A stretch of 64,000 nt of DNA, from assembly GCA_001632435.1 (NCBI GenBank), contig KV423937.1:186001-250000 (forward strand), written 5' to 3'. Under the pieces are notes generated by a model. That model was not told the DNA's origin and made no database searches. It worked only from the letters and a program-made list of their open reading frames with translations. Origin of the DNA: Calocera cornea HHB12733. Its lineage: Eukaryota > Basidiomycota > Dacrymycetes > Dacrymycetales > Dacrymycetaceae. The translations under genes and the position numbers were made by a program. This document shows positions 1-12,104 of this stretch, in pieces (the first letter of the stretch is position 1; each line of letters opens with the position of its first letter).

Positions 1-714
1 AGGCAGATGCTAGCCAGTATGATAGCAGTATGGATAGCCAAATATGGACCAGCAACAGCAGTGGGATGAACAGAATCACACGGAGCGGCAGTGGGAGGAG
101 GAAGAGCAGCAGGCCAACTTGATCATGATCACGTGGTACTGCGGACCCAGGCTGGCAGCCTGGCAGCGCGGACATCGGCAACCCAATCCATCCGGGCCGC
201 ACCCCATTTAGGCCACCTCCGGCCCAGACTGTCGGAGGGGTTTCAGGCTGAGCCTGTGAGATTGCGAACGCGACCGACCGTAAGCGCTCGGTCGAACGGC
301 GAATGACGCTGTCGGGGGAGCCGCTCCTCCCCGCGGCCACTCTCCCCGGCTGAGGGCAGGCTAGGCGATCTAATACAGTCCGCCCACTGTGCTCTCCGCG
401 CTCGAGCTGGTCGGCGTTCCCATTTCTGTCACACGCGGGGCGGCCCGCCCCAGCCTTCCTCGGCCATCCCCCCGCATTAGGAACGCCCCGCTCGCCGGTC
501 CTGCACCCCGGGCTGGAAAGCTTCTCGCACCCGCCGCCCTCCACCGGGCGGGGTGGTCTGCATGCGGCCGGTCGGGAGGCTACATATACATCGTTCTGGG
601 CGATCGGGCCGCCGTTTGATTGAGACCTGGGTTCGCTACTGCTCAGTGCTCGCTGCTCGCTGTCCATCTCACGCTGCTTGTCTACCTCCCTCTACACATA
701 GTCCTCTAGCAAAG
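1..714. other. Upstream non-coding region
   Basis: No coding region is supported here. Short open frames exist in several registers but lack codon bias, recognisable motifs or splice-consistent continuation. A TATA-like stretch (CTACATATACATC, about 578-590) followed by a pyrimidine-rich leader lies about 125 bp before the dioxygenase start codon and is a reasonable core promoter for it. The window edge cuts whatever lies further left. Confidence 0.4.
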
Positions 715-2010
715 ATGGCACCAAAGGAGTTCAAAGTCCTCACGCGTACGTCCTCTCCGCGCATATACGCACCCCGGGGAGACGAGATAGGGAGAGGTTG
801 TCCAGTAGCTGACGCGCCGAGCAGCGGAGATGCGCGACTTCTTCATGGAGAACGGGTACGTCGTCGTCCCCCAAGCCTTGCTTCCCGATTACGCGGAGGA
901 GTTTACCAAGGACGGTACGCCCCTCCGTCCCACATCCTAATGCGCGATGTTGCAAGTACTGACGTACTGGGCGCAGTGTGGACCCGCCTCGGGTACGACC
1001 CCAACGACGAGTCGACCTGGGCCAAGGACCGCATCCACATGGCCTGGCATCACGCCGTCGAGGCGAGGAAGATGGCGCCCAAGGCGTGGGACGCGATCTG
1101 TGACCTGCTCGGCGGGGAGGAGAGGATCACGGAGACCAGCGCGAAGTGGAGGGACAAGTGAGCTGGTTGATGTGCTTTGCCTGTCGCGGGTGGGCGGCTG
1201 ACGAAGGGGGCAGTATTATCTTGAACCTTGGGGCGGAGGAGTGGAGGGAGAGGTTCCTGCAGCCCAAGGAGCTCGACAACTGGCACATGTGCGTTTCCCC
1301 TTCCTCCCTCTCCCACCTGCAGAACGCTTACCCCGCGCGTTGGCAGTGACGGCGACTTCTTCCGGCACTACCTGGACTCGCCCGAGCAAGCGCTGCTCGT
1401 CATTCCGCTCTTCTCCGACGTGCTCCCCAACGGGGGCGCGACGTACATCTCCCCCGACGGGCTGGACCTGGCCGTGCGCTGGCTGGCCGCGCACCCTGAG
1501 GGAACCTGGCCCGCCTCGGGTGGGGGGATGCGGTTTGCCGACCTGGTGCCGCAGTGCGAGCGGTTTGTGGAGCTGACGGGGAAGAAGGGGGACGTGGTGC
1601 TGCTGCACCCGCTCATGCTGCACAGTGCGAGCAAGAACCATATCCGCCGGCCGAGGCTCATCACCAACCCGCCTGTGAGCGTGCGGGAGCCGTTCAGGTT
1701 CGACCGTGCAGATCCGGACGAGTTCTCCCTCGTTGAGCTCAAGACGCTCAAGGCCCTCGGGAAGGACAGGTTCGAGTTCAAGATCACGGGGGAGAGGGAG
1801 CACTGTAAGGCACCGAGGCTGCCGATGCAGCAGCAGCTGTTGGAGGAGGAGCTGGAACGGCTGGTTGAGGAGGCGAAGAAGAAAGGCGCGAAGCCAAATA
1901 CGGTGCACCTGGGCCCGGAGGGGGAGGGGGAGAGGACGCACTTGGTGCCGTGTGGGAACCAGGCGCTCGAGACGCCCAGCAATCTGGCGAGGCTTGTTTC
2001 GGCTGTGTAA
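715..2010 (+). CDS. Phytanoyl-CoA dioxygenase (PhyH) family protein
   Basis: Fe(II)/2-oxoglutarate dioxygenase of the PhyH family. Proposed join: 715-745, 825-914, 977-1157, 1214-1288, 1347-2010, giving 346 residues; every junction is GT-AG and restores frame. The iron triad is visible: H125-I-D127 in the segment DNWHIDGDFF, and distal His218 in LHPLMLHSASKN, followed by an Arg-rich stretch (NHIRRPR) that would supply the 2-oxoglutarate-binding Arg. The HxD motif is assembled across the last intron. A highly charged tail (residues about 280-346) follows the catalytic fold and looks helical. Family members hydroxylate acyl-CoAs or small molecules; the substrate cannot be inferred. The start was chosen because MAPKEFKVLT splices in frame to a PhyH-like N-terminus (MRDFFMENGYVVVPQ). 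It has no functional link with its neighbours. Confidence 0.85.
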
Positions 2011-2115
2011 GCGATATAATCTGGCGTAGACGAAGGAGACATGTATTCAATAATGCATGGTTCATACTTAGAGCTCTTGTTCCTCACCATGTTCCTGGGA
2101 AGGTGGTCAGGGCGC

Positions 2116-2137
2116 AACCCTAACCCTGCTAACCCTG
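2116..2137. repeat. Three CCCTAA-like units between genes
   Basis: Three consecutive AACCCT units, one broken by a G/C insertion, lie in the 301-bp gap between the dioxygenase and the sulfide:quinone oxidoreductase. Fungal telomeres are usually TTAGGG, so this resembles a tiny interstitial telomere-like motif, but three units may arise by chance. The rest of the gap is the 3' flank of one gene and a CT-rich leader of the next. Confidence 0.3.
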
Positions 2138-2311
2138 TCTCTCCGCTATTGCTGGGCATCCAGGGACGCTTAGTCATCCAATTGCGTGACGCGATTTCGG
2201 GCGAGACCGAACCCAACTTTTTGGGCAAATACCCTCACGATGGCGAGCACGACATCCTCTCCACCTTCCTCCCTCTCTCCCTCCCCCTCCTTCTCCACCT
2301 TCTGAGGCAGC

Positions 2312-3847
2312 ATGAACACCGCCTTGACATCACAGCGTGCCCTCAGGCTTCCTAGGCTCACCCGCTCATATGCAGCAGCGGCAAAGACCCACCACAAGAT
2401 CCTCGTCATTGGCGGAGGTACGCCCGGTGCACACCCGACCAGGGGCACGAGCTAACAAGATATATGCAGGGTCTGGAGGGCTCAACGTCGCCAACCAGCT
2501 CTACAATCGCTTCAAGGCAGAAGGGAAGAAGCTGGATGACGGCGATGTCGCTATTGTCGATGTGCGTCGCACTGCCCCTGTATGAAGTATGCGGGATTAG
2601 AGGCTGACAGGTGGGATGGGACTCCAGGCCGCAGAATGGCACAACTACCAGCCCGGGTGGACGCTGGTCGGCGCGGGGCTCAAGCAGAAGAATCAGCTCA
2701 GGCGGCGGCTCGTCGACCTCATCCCGTCGCACATCGCGCTTGTGCCCGCGGCCGTAGCCTCCTTCTCCCCCGATGCGAACAGCGTGACGCTCTCCTCTGG
2801 CGAGGTGGTCACGTACGAGTCTCTCGTTGTCGCCGCGGGGCTGCAGATCAACTGGGAGAATATCAAGGGCCTCTCTCCTGCGCTCGCGGACAACTCCAGT
2901 GGCGTCAGCTCGATCTACAGCTACGAGACGTGCGACAAGACCTGGGGCGACATCGAGGCGTTCCGTGGGGGGAAGGCGATCTTCACCCAGCCCGCGGGAG
3001 TGATCAAATGCGCGGGAGCACCGCAGAAGATCATGTGGATGGCCTGGGATCGGTGGCGCCGGACCAAGCGGGGCGAGGCGGCGGACGTCGAGTTCGTCAC
3101 GGGCATGCCAACCATGTTCAGCGTGAAGAAGTACTCGGACGCGCTCAACGCCCTGCGCTTGCAGCGCGGCGTTGGCGCGCTGTTCGAGCACAACCTTGTC
3201 GAGGTGGACCACCACGCCCGTGTCGCCAAGTTCAAAAAGCCCGACGGGGCGCTGGTCGAGAAGGACTACACGCTGCTGCACGTCACGCCACCGCAGGGCC
3301 CGCTCGACTTCATCAAGTCTTCGCCGTTGGCGGACGGCGTCGGGTGGGTGGACGTCGACCCGGGTACGCTGAGGCACAAGAAGTACGCGAATGTGTGGAG
3401 CTTGGGCGACTGCAGCAGCCTGCCGACGAGCAAGACTGCCGCCGCTATCACGGCTCAGACGCCGGTGCTGGTTGATAACTTCTATAGGGTGGCAGAGACA
3501 GGCGAGATTGGCACCGCGCGGTACGATGGGTACACCTCCTGCCCGGTACGCCTCTCTCCTACCCTTTTCCAGCCAAGTCATGCTAACTTGATGTGGAATA
3601 GCTCCTGACGGGGTACGGCCAGCTCATGCTCGCCGAGTTCGTGTACGGCGCCGTGCCCAAGGAGACGTTCGGTGCACTGCTCGGGATCGATCAGTCCAAG
3701 CCGCGCTGGGCGTTCTACCACCTCAAGAACGAGTTCTTCCCGTGGGTGTACTTCAACAGCATGGTCAACGGCACGTGGTTCGGTCCGAAGAGGTGGAATG
3801 TGCCGGAGTTTCCCAAGGTGGCGGCGGAGCCTGCCGCGAAGGCGTGA
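2312..3847 (+). CDS. sqr: Sulfide:quinone oxidoreductase, mitochondrial
   Basis: Flavoprotein that oxidises sulfide and passes electrons to ubiquinone at the mitochondrial inner membrane. Join 2312-2417, 2470-2561, 2628-3545, 3602-3847, giving 453 residues. It begins with an Arg/Ala-rich presequence (RLPRLTRSYAAAAK) typical of mitochondrial import, followed by the FAD dinucleotide-binding motif ILVIGGGSGG, which is itself split by intron 1. The hallmark VIKCAGAPQK carries Cys194, and Cys371 lies in YTSCPLL; these are the two redox cysteines of the eukaryotic/HMT2-type enzymes. NVWSLGDCSS is the second FAD-binding motif. The C-terminus (HLKNEFFPWVYF, FGPKRWNVP) corresponds to the amphipathic membrane-docking part of the family. 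Length matches human SQOR and fission-yeast Hmt2. No lesions are seen. Confidence 0.95.
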
Positions 3848-4068
3848 GACGGGTCGCACTGGATTAGATGGGGCGGAAGGGAACGTGTTTTGCATAGATT
3901 AATGTAGTGCTAGTGTATGCATTCTTGATAGACCATCATTCGAGATCGTCCACCCTTCGTTCTCAGTCGCGTCACGAGCGCCAATTGAAATCCCGGCTGC
4001 AATTTCACCGTTCGTCAGGGTCCCTTTCGATCCAGGTCGTGCTTTCCTCCCCTCCCCCCGCCTGCAGC

Positions 4069-6025
4069 ATGTCCGCCCCGCTCGTCCTCCCATCCCACTT
4101 CCAGCAAACCGACGCTTGGCGGCCAACACGCTATCTCTCCCCGCCCCAGCCGCCGCCCGTCGACCCCACCTTCGCCCGCGAGCAGGAGATCGCGCAGCAG
4201 CGGCTGAACGCTGAGGGCCGTGCGGTAAGGAAGGTCAAGCCGAGGCGGACGGTCGACTTTAATGGCGAGCTGAGCAAGATGCTGCTGGTGAGTCTGCCCT
4301 GGGATGCACTGGGTAGTGGATGCTGATTGGTTGGGGTGGCGTAGCTGAAGAAGGTGCGGCCGAGTACGGGGTATCTCCCGTATTTGCGGCCAGCACCGCC
4401 GTACATCATCGACGTACGTCCTCTCGGCACTTTCAAACGAGAGCAGACTAAATAGAATGAATACAGCTACTGCCTCCGAAAGCGTACGTGGATAATCCGA
4501 CAACGTCTGTGTGCACCAAGTTTGTGCATACATCGACGAACAAAGTTCGCTGTCCTGTGAACGTGGTTGCTGTGAGTGCACACAGCTCGTCTCGCCACTC
4601 TGAGTACCTGACCTCGATACAGTGGACACCGGAGGGCCGACGCCTGCTGACTGGCTCCCAGTCCGGAGAATTCACACTATGGAACGGTCTCACTTTCAAC
4701 TTTGAGACGATCTTGCAAGCGCACGATACGGCTGTGCGTGCGTTCGCATGGTCCCACTCGGGCGGCTACCTCATCTCGAGCGACACGAACGGCAACATCA
4801 AGTACTTTCAATCTAATATGAACAACCTCGCTGTCTGGCAGGGACACAGGGAGGCCGTGCGCGGCGTCAGCTTCTCGCCGGATGACAGCAGGTTCGCGAC
4901 AGGCGCCGATGACTCGGTCATCAAGCTGTGGTCGTTTGAGGAGATGAGGGAGGAGAGGGTCCTCACGGGGCACGGATGGGACGTTAAATGCGTTGATTGG
5001 CATCCTACCAAGGGGCTGATCGTCTCGGGGAGCAAGGATAACTCGGTCAAGTTCTGGGATCCGCGGACAGCGACCTGCTTGTCTACTTTGTTCGTAGCTT
5101 CTTCTTTGGGGTATGAGGAGTAGTGACTAACAACTGAGGCAGACATCAACACAAGAACACCGTCCAGTCCTGTCTGTGGAATCCAAGTGGCGATTTTGTC
5201 GCGACTGCCTCTCGCGATCAGACAATCCGGGTATTCGACATCCGCGTTATGAAGGAGATCCAAATATTCAAAGGGCACAAAAAGGAAGTCTGCTCACTTG
5301 CCTGGCACCCGATACACCACGAGCTGCTCGCCTCCGGCGGTTCAGAGGGCGCCATTTATCACTGGCTCGTCGAGTCGCCAAACCCCATCGCCCAGCTGGA
5401 CGAAGCGCACGACTCGAATGTGTGGACTTTGGCCTGGCACCCGCTTGGTCACATCCTCTGCTCAGGCTCGAACGACCACACCACGCGCTTCTGGTGCCGC
5501 GACCGGCCAGGCGAGGAGACGACGGTGATGGGGGAAAAGCCTCCCGTCGCCGGGCAGGAGAGCACCGAGGAGCAGGACGACTTTGTTCCTGGGTTCAATT
5601 ACCAGGCCCAGGGCGGTATAGGTGCGCAGAACGGAGGGTTCGACCAGGACGGGCCCGGGGGTGCGTACGGGTCCGCTGGACAGGTGTCATGGACGAACGG
5701 AGCCCCAAACGGAGTGGACGACTTCATCCCCGGCCTGGGAGGACGCACGGAGGCGGCGCTGGAAGCAGCTAAGTCTGAGCGGGCACCGCTGCCCAGCCAG
5801 GAGGACATGCAGATCAACCCACATTTCGCACCGCGGGATGGAGGATATGGACCCCGTGGCGGTGGTGGTCCTGGCTACGGGAGGGATGGTGGCTACGGTG
5901 GCAGGGATGGGCACCGAGACGGCGGATATCGTGGGCGCGACGGTGGTTATGGCGGCCAAGACGGTGGGTACCGTGAGGGACGGGGTAGAGGCAGAGGGAG
6001 GGGCAGGGGTCGGTGGAACAACTGA
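4069..6025 (+). CDS. PFS2: Polyadenylation factor subunit 2 (Pfs2/WDR33-like WD40 protein)
   Basis: Scaffold of the cleavage and polyadenylation factor, binding the AAUAAA region of pre-mRNA in the nucleus. Join 4069-4287, 4345-4413, 4467-4571, 4623-5089, 5143-6025, giving 580 residues. The N-terminal motif [15 protein letters not shown] and the segment [21 protein letters not shown] are hallmark WDR33/Pfs2 features ahead of the propeller. About seven WD repeats follow ([56 protein letters not shown] and so on). The C-terminus departs from yeast Pfs2: two [14 protein letters not shown] motifs, then an RGG/GGYG-rich tail (about residues 515-580) ending [12 protein letters not shown]. This recalls the collagen-like/RGG tail of metazoan WDR33 and probably binds RNA. 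Confidence 0.95.
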
Positions 6026-6772
6026 ACACCGGTGCACATTTGACTCTACTCTGCATGTTGTACACTATCACCACAATGACGACTGTCTACGGAGTGCCGT
6101 TGAACGTTTTGGCTACTTGGCGCCTTCGTTGTGCCATATTAGTTTATGACAACTTGACTCTTGATTTAGAAGACGGATAGGTAGACTGCCTTCGCGCTGG
6201 TCACCTGTCCAACATGCTGTTACCACCCGCTCGGTGATGTAGCAGTGTCGCACCGTTTCCTGAGCTCGAATGAACCTACCATGTTCCGGGCGCCGACACA
6301 CCCAGTCAAGAACTTTCTAGCGACACTCGCATTCCCAAACAGTGCCTAGATATTGTCTCGTTCGTTTCATTCGTAGCCTTTCGGCATGCCACGAATTTCT
6401 TGGATTTTCCAAAAGCTCAGGGCGTCGTAAGTCTGCAATACTCGCGCATCTGAAACGAAACCTAGCCAGGCGAACTGCTGCCCCCCCCCCGGCCGATAAG
6501 CTACTGTTCCTCTACCTCAAGCTTTACCTTCCTCTCATCCTCAACAACAATCGTATCCGAACCCCCACCCTCCAAATAAGGCAAGCATGACTCTCCCCTG
6601 TTTCCCCAGAGCCCAGGGTTTAGGCTTCCATAACTGAATGTCCCACATCCATTGACAGCATGGCGTGGGAGCCGGGAAGGTCAACAACGTTCATGGCACA
6701 TGTCCTGCACAGGGTCTCAGGGTATGACTGAACGACCTGGACACAAATACGTATGCCGCGAGGACGGACGCA
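6026..6772. other. Non-coding flank between Pfs2 and the accessory island
   Basis: No gene is supported. The stretch contains the 3' flank of Pfs2 and a C10 run near 6481. Codon bias and spliceable frames are absent. The edge of the accessory island lies somewhere here, most plausibly at the start of the repeat array at about 6773. Confidence 0.4.
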
Positions 6773-6990
6773 AAGATCCTGGTAGATCCCTGTAGATCCC
6801 TGTGCATCCTTGTTATCCCCAGTGAATCCTGTCACCCCGTCAAAAGCCCTCCCGTACCCGACGTCTCCCGCTCATCCCCGCCCGATCCTGAATCATCCTG
6901 GCCCTACCGCCTCGTCCCCGGCTCTACGGGGCCTTACCGCGCCCTACCGGCTCTTTCCCGCTCTACCCGGCACTCCGGCCCCATACTCCG
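6773..6990. repeat. Left array of degenerate 10-11 bp units (island edge)
   Basis: The + strand reads as successive units of about 10-11 bp: TAGATCCCTG, TAGATCCCTG, TGCATCCTTG, TTATCCCCAG, TGAATCCTG, then GATCCTGAA, TCATCCTGGC, CCTACCGCCT, CTTACCGCGC, CCTACCGGCT and so on, losing identity inward. The complementary orientation appears near 31.5-31.76 kb (CAGGATCTAG units on +), so the two arrays are inverted relative to each other. This is the layout of subterminal transposase-binding repeats in large DNA transposons. What is seen is the repeat; the role is inferred. Confidence 0.6.
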
Positions 6991-7276
6991 AAATGTAGAA
7001 GTTCACTCCAAATAGTTTGAACCCGTACTGTCGGACTTCTAATTGTGTCCACATCAATTCCCCGAATTATGCAGTAAATCCATGTTTTCTGTCATTCCGT
7101 CTTTTTTCTGACTGATGATTGTTGTCATTCTGTATACGTGACACATCGGTCCATCTCCTTCTCCGTCTTTGATTTTTTCATGGCTTCTTCGGGTTCCCAA
7201 ACGGGGTCACCGTTATAGGACAGGGCTTTATCCCTGGTTCCCGCCTACCCGTACTCCTTCCCCGTCCCACCTCTTT

Positions 7277-7319
7277 CCCCCCCCCCCCCCCCCCCCCCCC
7301 CTTCCCCCCCCCCCCCCCC
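7277..7319. repeat. Poly-C tract (C25-TT-C16)
   Basis: Two long cytosine runs separated by TT lie in the 730-bp gap between the left array and the HECT-like gene. The exact length is likely to be unstable or misassembled. The opposite strand could form G-quadruplexes. The remainder of 6991-7719 shows no gene. Confidence 0.7.
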
Positions 7320-7719
7320 TGCCCTTTCGGACCGCGCATGTCCCACTCAGAGCCACTTTTCCCTTGGCCACCCCTTCATTGCAAACTATGTGTTCCGCTG
7401 TGCGTTAGATTCATTATTCCGGTGTGTTATTTTCGCCCCATTGCGCTGGGCAGTATTTTTCATATTTTTATCGCAGATCGAACATCGCCTGGGCGCGTCT
7501 CTCGACTCCTCCTCCCTGTGTATATGTACGCATTCATGGGGAGATCATTGGAACCCCGTGGACTCTCAGCCGGCTCGCTTTGGCACGGTGTTTAATGATT
7601 GCCCGTTCTTTTACAATGCAAGTTACTTTGTCTCATTCTCTCTTATTTAATTTAGCTCACTCTCATTCAGTTTAATCCGGAATGGCAGCCTCCTCTCAAG
7701 TGTGAAAATCTTCTGACAA

Positions 7720-10700
7720 ATGGCCAACGATGCGGGCTCGAATTCAGTCTTCATGTGCCACGGACTTACAACCCACACCAAACTGTTGCGCCTGCTCAGT
7801 TACTCTGGCCCTCGTCGTCTCAATATCACCCCCCTTTATCGGTGCCAGCCACTACCCAGCCAACGGGTGCTGTTCAGCTTCCTACCGTCACCGCGCCCTT
7901 CCTCAGCCCATCGACCTCTGCGACGCCGTCTCATTTACGAGCCCCGAGGGCATCGTCTCCCGTTCTTCCGACCGCAAATCCTATGCAAGCCTTGCAATCG
8001 ATTCACGCCTCCCCAATCCGAATTGGGGGTCGATTCCAGGCTCGCCTACATAGCACCGGCCTTCTCAGCTCTAATGCCGAGCGTTTGGCCCACTCTGCCC
8101 AAAGTCAAGCCGCTGCGCTGTCTTCTGCACTCAGTGCTGACACCTCTCGAAGACCCGGAAACTCCAACAAGAAGCCTCGTCCAATCTTCGATATTACCGT
8201 ATACGTGCTTCCTGCTCCGGTGCGCTACCCGCTCTACAGCGTACTTTCATCCTCTACAGCGATCTATGACTTATGTTGATGCAGCTGGAAGGTGATATAC
8301 ACTTTCCCGTCAACCCCCGAAACAATCCGCTTCGAGGGGTTACCGACACCAAACTTCTTCAACTCACCGAAACCCTCAAAGCAAACAATCTGCTCTTCTT
8401 CCTCACTCTGAATATCAGTAGCACCGCCGAAGAATTCTCCCTCTTTCTAGCATCCCGATTGGCGCAGCACGGTCTTTACCTCCCTCAGAATGACGGTCTT
8501 TCCGGACCGACCCCTCTCCGTCAGACGTTTGACTGGTCGACTCGGCACTTTGACTTCGTACGGCCTCGGACACGTTCCAATGCTGCAGGGTTAGGACCTG
8601 GACCGTACATGGTCCAACAAATCGATCCTCAGACTCCTCTTGCCATACAGTTGACCAAGATCTATACCGCTTGGAGGGATCCCAGGCAGCTGCTGTCAGA
8701 ACGGCTCGCGGTATTTGTCGGTGCGCCTTACCCCCTCGTCTCTAACGTCAACTTGCTAATATCCGTTTCAGCGCCACGGTTTCATACCATTCCTGGTCCC
8801 GTTCCCACGTGTGCGCCTGGCCGGCACAATTGCTTTGCGGCCTATGTGCTCAACGATGTCTCGCATCAGCATCCCCGTATCCCCTACAATACTCACTTAT
8901 GTTCAGGGGCAAGCTGCCTTGTTCGAACAGCCGTAGTGGAGGCTCCCCCAGCTCCACCCGATATAGTCGAGCAGATCGATCTCACCGGGCCCGTGCCAAT
9001 TACATCCATCCATACCCTTCCGGTCACCCCGTTACGGCAACCAAACCCCGCTCCCGTCATCCCTCATTCTATTTCCTCCAATCTTCTCATTGCTACCACT
9101 GGATCTGGACGTCTACGGGCTCACAGCCCCTCTACAGGTATCTTTGATGACGTTTCCTCCGCAACCAACCACTCTGCAGCAGTTCAACACACTGTGGGAC
9201 AGTCTGGCACCACACCTCTCACCACACAGTCTCTATTCTCTCCTCCTCAATCAGTTCTGCCTAGCCCGCGGCTTTACCTTCCCTCTCTTCCCGGATCCAC
9301 CCAGTCGGCTTCCTTGGCGCATACCCCTTCCCAAGCCACGGATGAACTAGACTCAGTCGTCCTTCTTCGAGCTCGTCCCCGCCTGCAGGTGACGTGGGAA
9401 CCCTCGCATGGCTCGGATCGAGCAGCCCCCGACAATCTTGGTGGTTCCGGTCAGTTTTACACCTGACTTCGTGCTTCTCCCCACTAATGGTGTGACTCTT
9501 AGGCTCTGGTCCCCGTCCTGCCCTTCTTTCCCCATCATGGCAAAGGACCGCCGCCGACTTGTTCCCTCACTTCAAGGGGCGTGCGACTTCCTCCCCCGGT
9601 TTCACAGCCTCTCTCCCCTTCACTGTTTCTCTTGCGCCTGGCTCGACCAGCACTCAAATGGCCTTATCCACATTAGCAGAGCGACTCTGGAACAACTGCT
9701 TGACCCTCTTTCAAAAACTACTCGATGAGCATCCAGAAGCCGCCCGACAAGCTGCACGCGACAATCTACACATTTTTCTGGCCCGGATGCACCCAGCTCG
9801 CTATCAGGTCATCGTGTGAGCTTGCCTGCTTCTATTACATGTGGAGATTTGCCCACGGAACGTTCCGTAGGACCGAATTCTTCAATTCGGATACTGTTGT
9901 AGGAAAGACGGTGACTCGGGGCGCTGGACCCGCGCGAATCGCCCTCCTGCGAGCCCTTCAGCTCTTTCCCGAACGGCATGCGAATCACTTCGCCTCCACT
10001 CCGAGCGGCTATCTTGGTTTTCAGAGTTCTCCGGCACCCTACGGCATGCCCACCCAATACTGGCATGCATGGGGCACGCTCGTGGCTATCGCACTCGTCC
10101 ATTGGGGTGCCCCTCCACTCGACTTATCTCCTTGGATCTTTCTCTATTCACTGGCACCGCATTTACCTGGAGGGATCGAGACCGCAGACGTCCTCTGCAG
10201 AGACCTCTCCTTTGTTCGATCCATTGATCCGAAAGCGGCTGATATGCTGGAGCTTTGGGCCACGCTCGATCCCAACCTTTCCCGTACCGGGCACCTCAAT
10301 TTCCAGACGGCCCCGTTTGACCAGCTTCAATATCATCTCCAAGCTATTGATTGCGTGAGTTCACTATTAACTTCACATGTCCACTTTGTCACTCCCTTTC
10401 TGCCACAGGACGAGCTCGCTGATCGTGTCCTGGACACCTCTCGTCCACTTTCACTTACTACGGACGAATTTGACCGGATAACGCCTCGATTCCGAGAGTA
10501 TGTGCTCCTTGGATCGCCTGACGCTCAGTCCAGCTCATCCATGCGTCATTTTCGTACGGGTATTGATGTTTTGGGGTCATTTGGTCATGTAAGCATTCCA
10601 CTCGTACTGACCTTCCTTCCCACTCACTGCAAGATTCAGTTCTTTGTCAACCAAATGAGCGTCGACTTTCGTACCGGTCTTCAAGCCCTATGGTCAGATG

Positions 10701-11258
10701 CGACAAACGACCCTTATGTATTCCTCAACCAGCACGTTTGCTGGAGTGGAAATGTAGACTCAGATAGTGGCCTGCAGAGGTTTCGCCAGGCCTTCGAGCG
10801 CTATCTGCACGGGAAGGGCCACCCCCGTGTTGCTGATCCTACATCAACATTGGCTGCCCTATACCAGTCGCTTCAAGTCGATCCCGACCAGAAAGTAGAT
10901 CTGTCCAGCCGAGTCTCACCCAGATGTCAAGCACTTGTACGGCTGGCAACTGGCTTGGAAAGGATCGGGGCCCAGAGCATACAGGTGCGTGCGACCTTTG
11001 CTGCTTAGAGCACTGCGCGGTTCATGTGCTGAAATACCGTTTCCCCCCTCACAGCTTCGTCTGGGTTGGAATCGTAAGGATAATGACGGAGAGCTGCGAG
11101 GTTATTCCATTTTTCATGCGAGAACATGCTTCAATCAAGTATCCATTAGCATTGGAGTCGACGTGCGCAGTGCGATGCGCAGTTCAACCTTTTCGTGTTT
11201 CGAACGTCTAGTTCACGGATACATTCTGAATACATCGCCCGACTTCAATGATATCTAA
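7720..11258 (+). CDS. HECT-type E3 ubiquitin ligase-like protein
   Basis: Tentative join 7720-7746, 7800-8219, 8285-9449, 9503-9815, 9871-10354, 10409-10588, 10640-10984, 11055-11258, giving 1045 residues; all later introns are GT-AG and frame-consistent. The C-terminus aligns with a HECT C-lobe: ALVRLATGLERIGAQ resembles the FxTGxxRxP strand, and FHARTCFNQVSI matches the LPxAxTCFNxLxLP motif with catalytic Cys1003 (codon 11127-11129). HECT enzymes take ubiquitin from an E2 onto this Cys. The N-terminal half is Ser/Pro/Gln-rich and disordered; a Cys/His-rich patch (CAPGRHNC...HLCSGASC) sits mid-protein and could bind zinc. The first two exons and start are the weakest part (donor GTCTTC). The gene lies just inside the left array of the island. 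Real HECT activity is inferred, not shown. Confidence 0.6.
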
Positions 11259-12104
11259 TTAGGCTTCCAGCTTTCTGGTATATACCACCTATATTCTTAC
11301 CATCATCGCGATACTATCTACTAAAACGTCCGAGTTTGGGCCTCTACGGCATGCTACAGCCCTCTATGTAGCGATGGTTGCCACTCTGAGCCACTTCTCC
11401 TTGGCTTATAGCAGTCCCATTTGCTATCAATTACTGCGTTATTATGCAGTGCACGAGCACTATGTCTGCACCAATGAGTCTACGACACCAACACCAGACC
11501 AGTGTTTCTTGGGGTGTACCTCTATGTATATAGTCGCGCTCTCATGATATCAGTGGGTTTCTCCATCACAGCACCGCGCTGTACATCTATTGTATTCCGA
11601 ATTCTCTCTCACTATTTGTACTGCACTGAGTACACGACCACTGATCCGTCCTGATACACATCATTGTTTCAAAGGGTGTACAGGCACTAGTCTATTGGAA
11701 GTAAGAAAGCTCCAGCCCTTTTCAGGAGCCCACCAACCCCCTCCTTCAAGCGTTGGGGCAGAGTGAGATAAACACCATACCTAGACTCCAAAGAGGGATT
11801 TTGTCTGGGTAATCTATGATTAGTAGTATCCAGTTGTCTCCGAATAGCATGTGGCATTGGAACAGAAGTTTGCCTTGTAACCCGCTAATGTTTTACAGTC
11901 ACCTCTGGTACAAATCGACTCTCGTGGAACATTGAACTGATCATGCGGTTGCACATTTCAGGACGGCGTACCTCCCAGATTCAGTCTGTTTTGACAGACT
12001 TTCCGCCTGTTTACCACAGTTGGCGCTACTATATCATCAGGTACCGGTTGCTCTAAACACTCTCTGACACAGTGGTCTAGTCTCTCAGCTTGCTACACAC
12101 CGAA
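11259..12104. other. Non-coding gap, nothing recognised
   Basis: About 850 bp with scattered stops in all frames. I see no domain, no tRNA-like fold and no repeat. It contains the 3' flank of the HECT-like gene and a leader for the weak gene that follows. Confidence 0.4.

Noticed and set aside
2116..2137. Former chromosome end marked by CCCTAA units.
   Set aside because: Only three imperfect units between two ordinary genes; too short to call an interstitial telomere.
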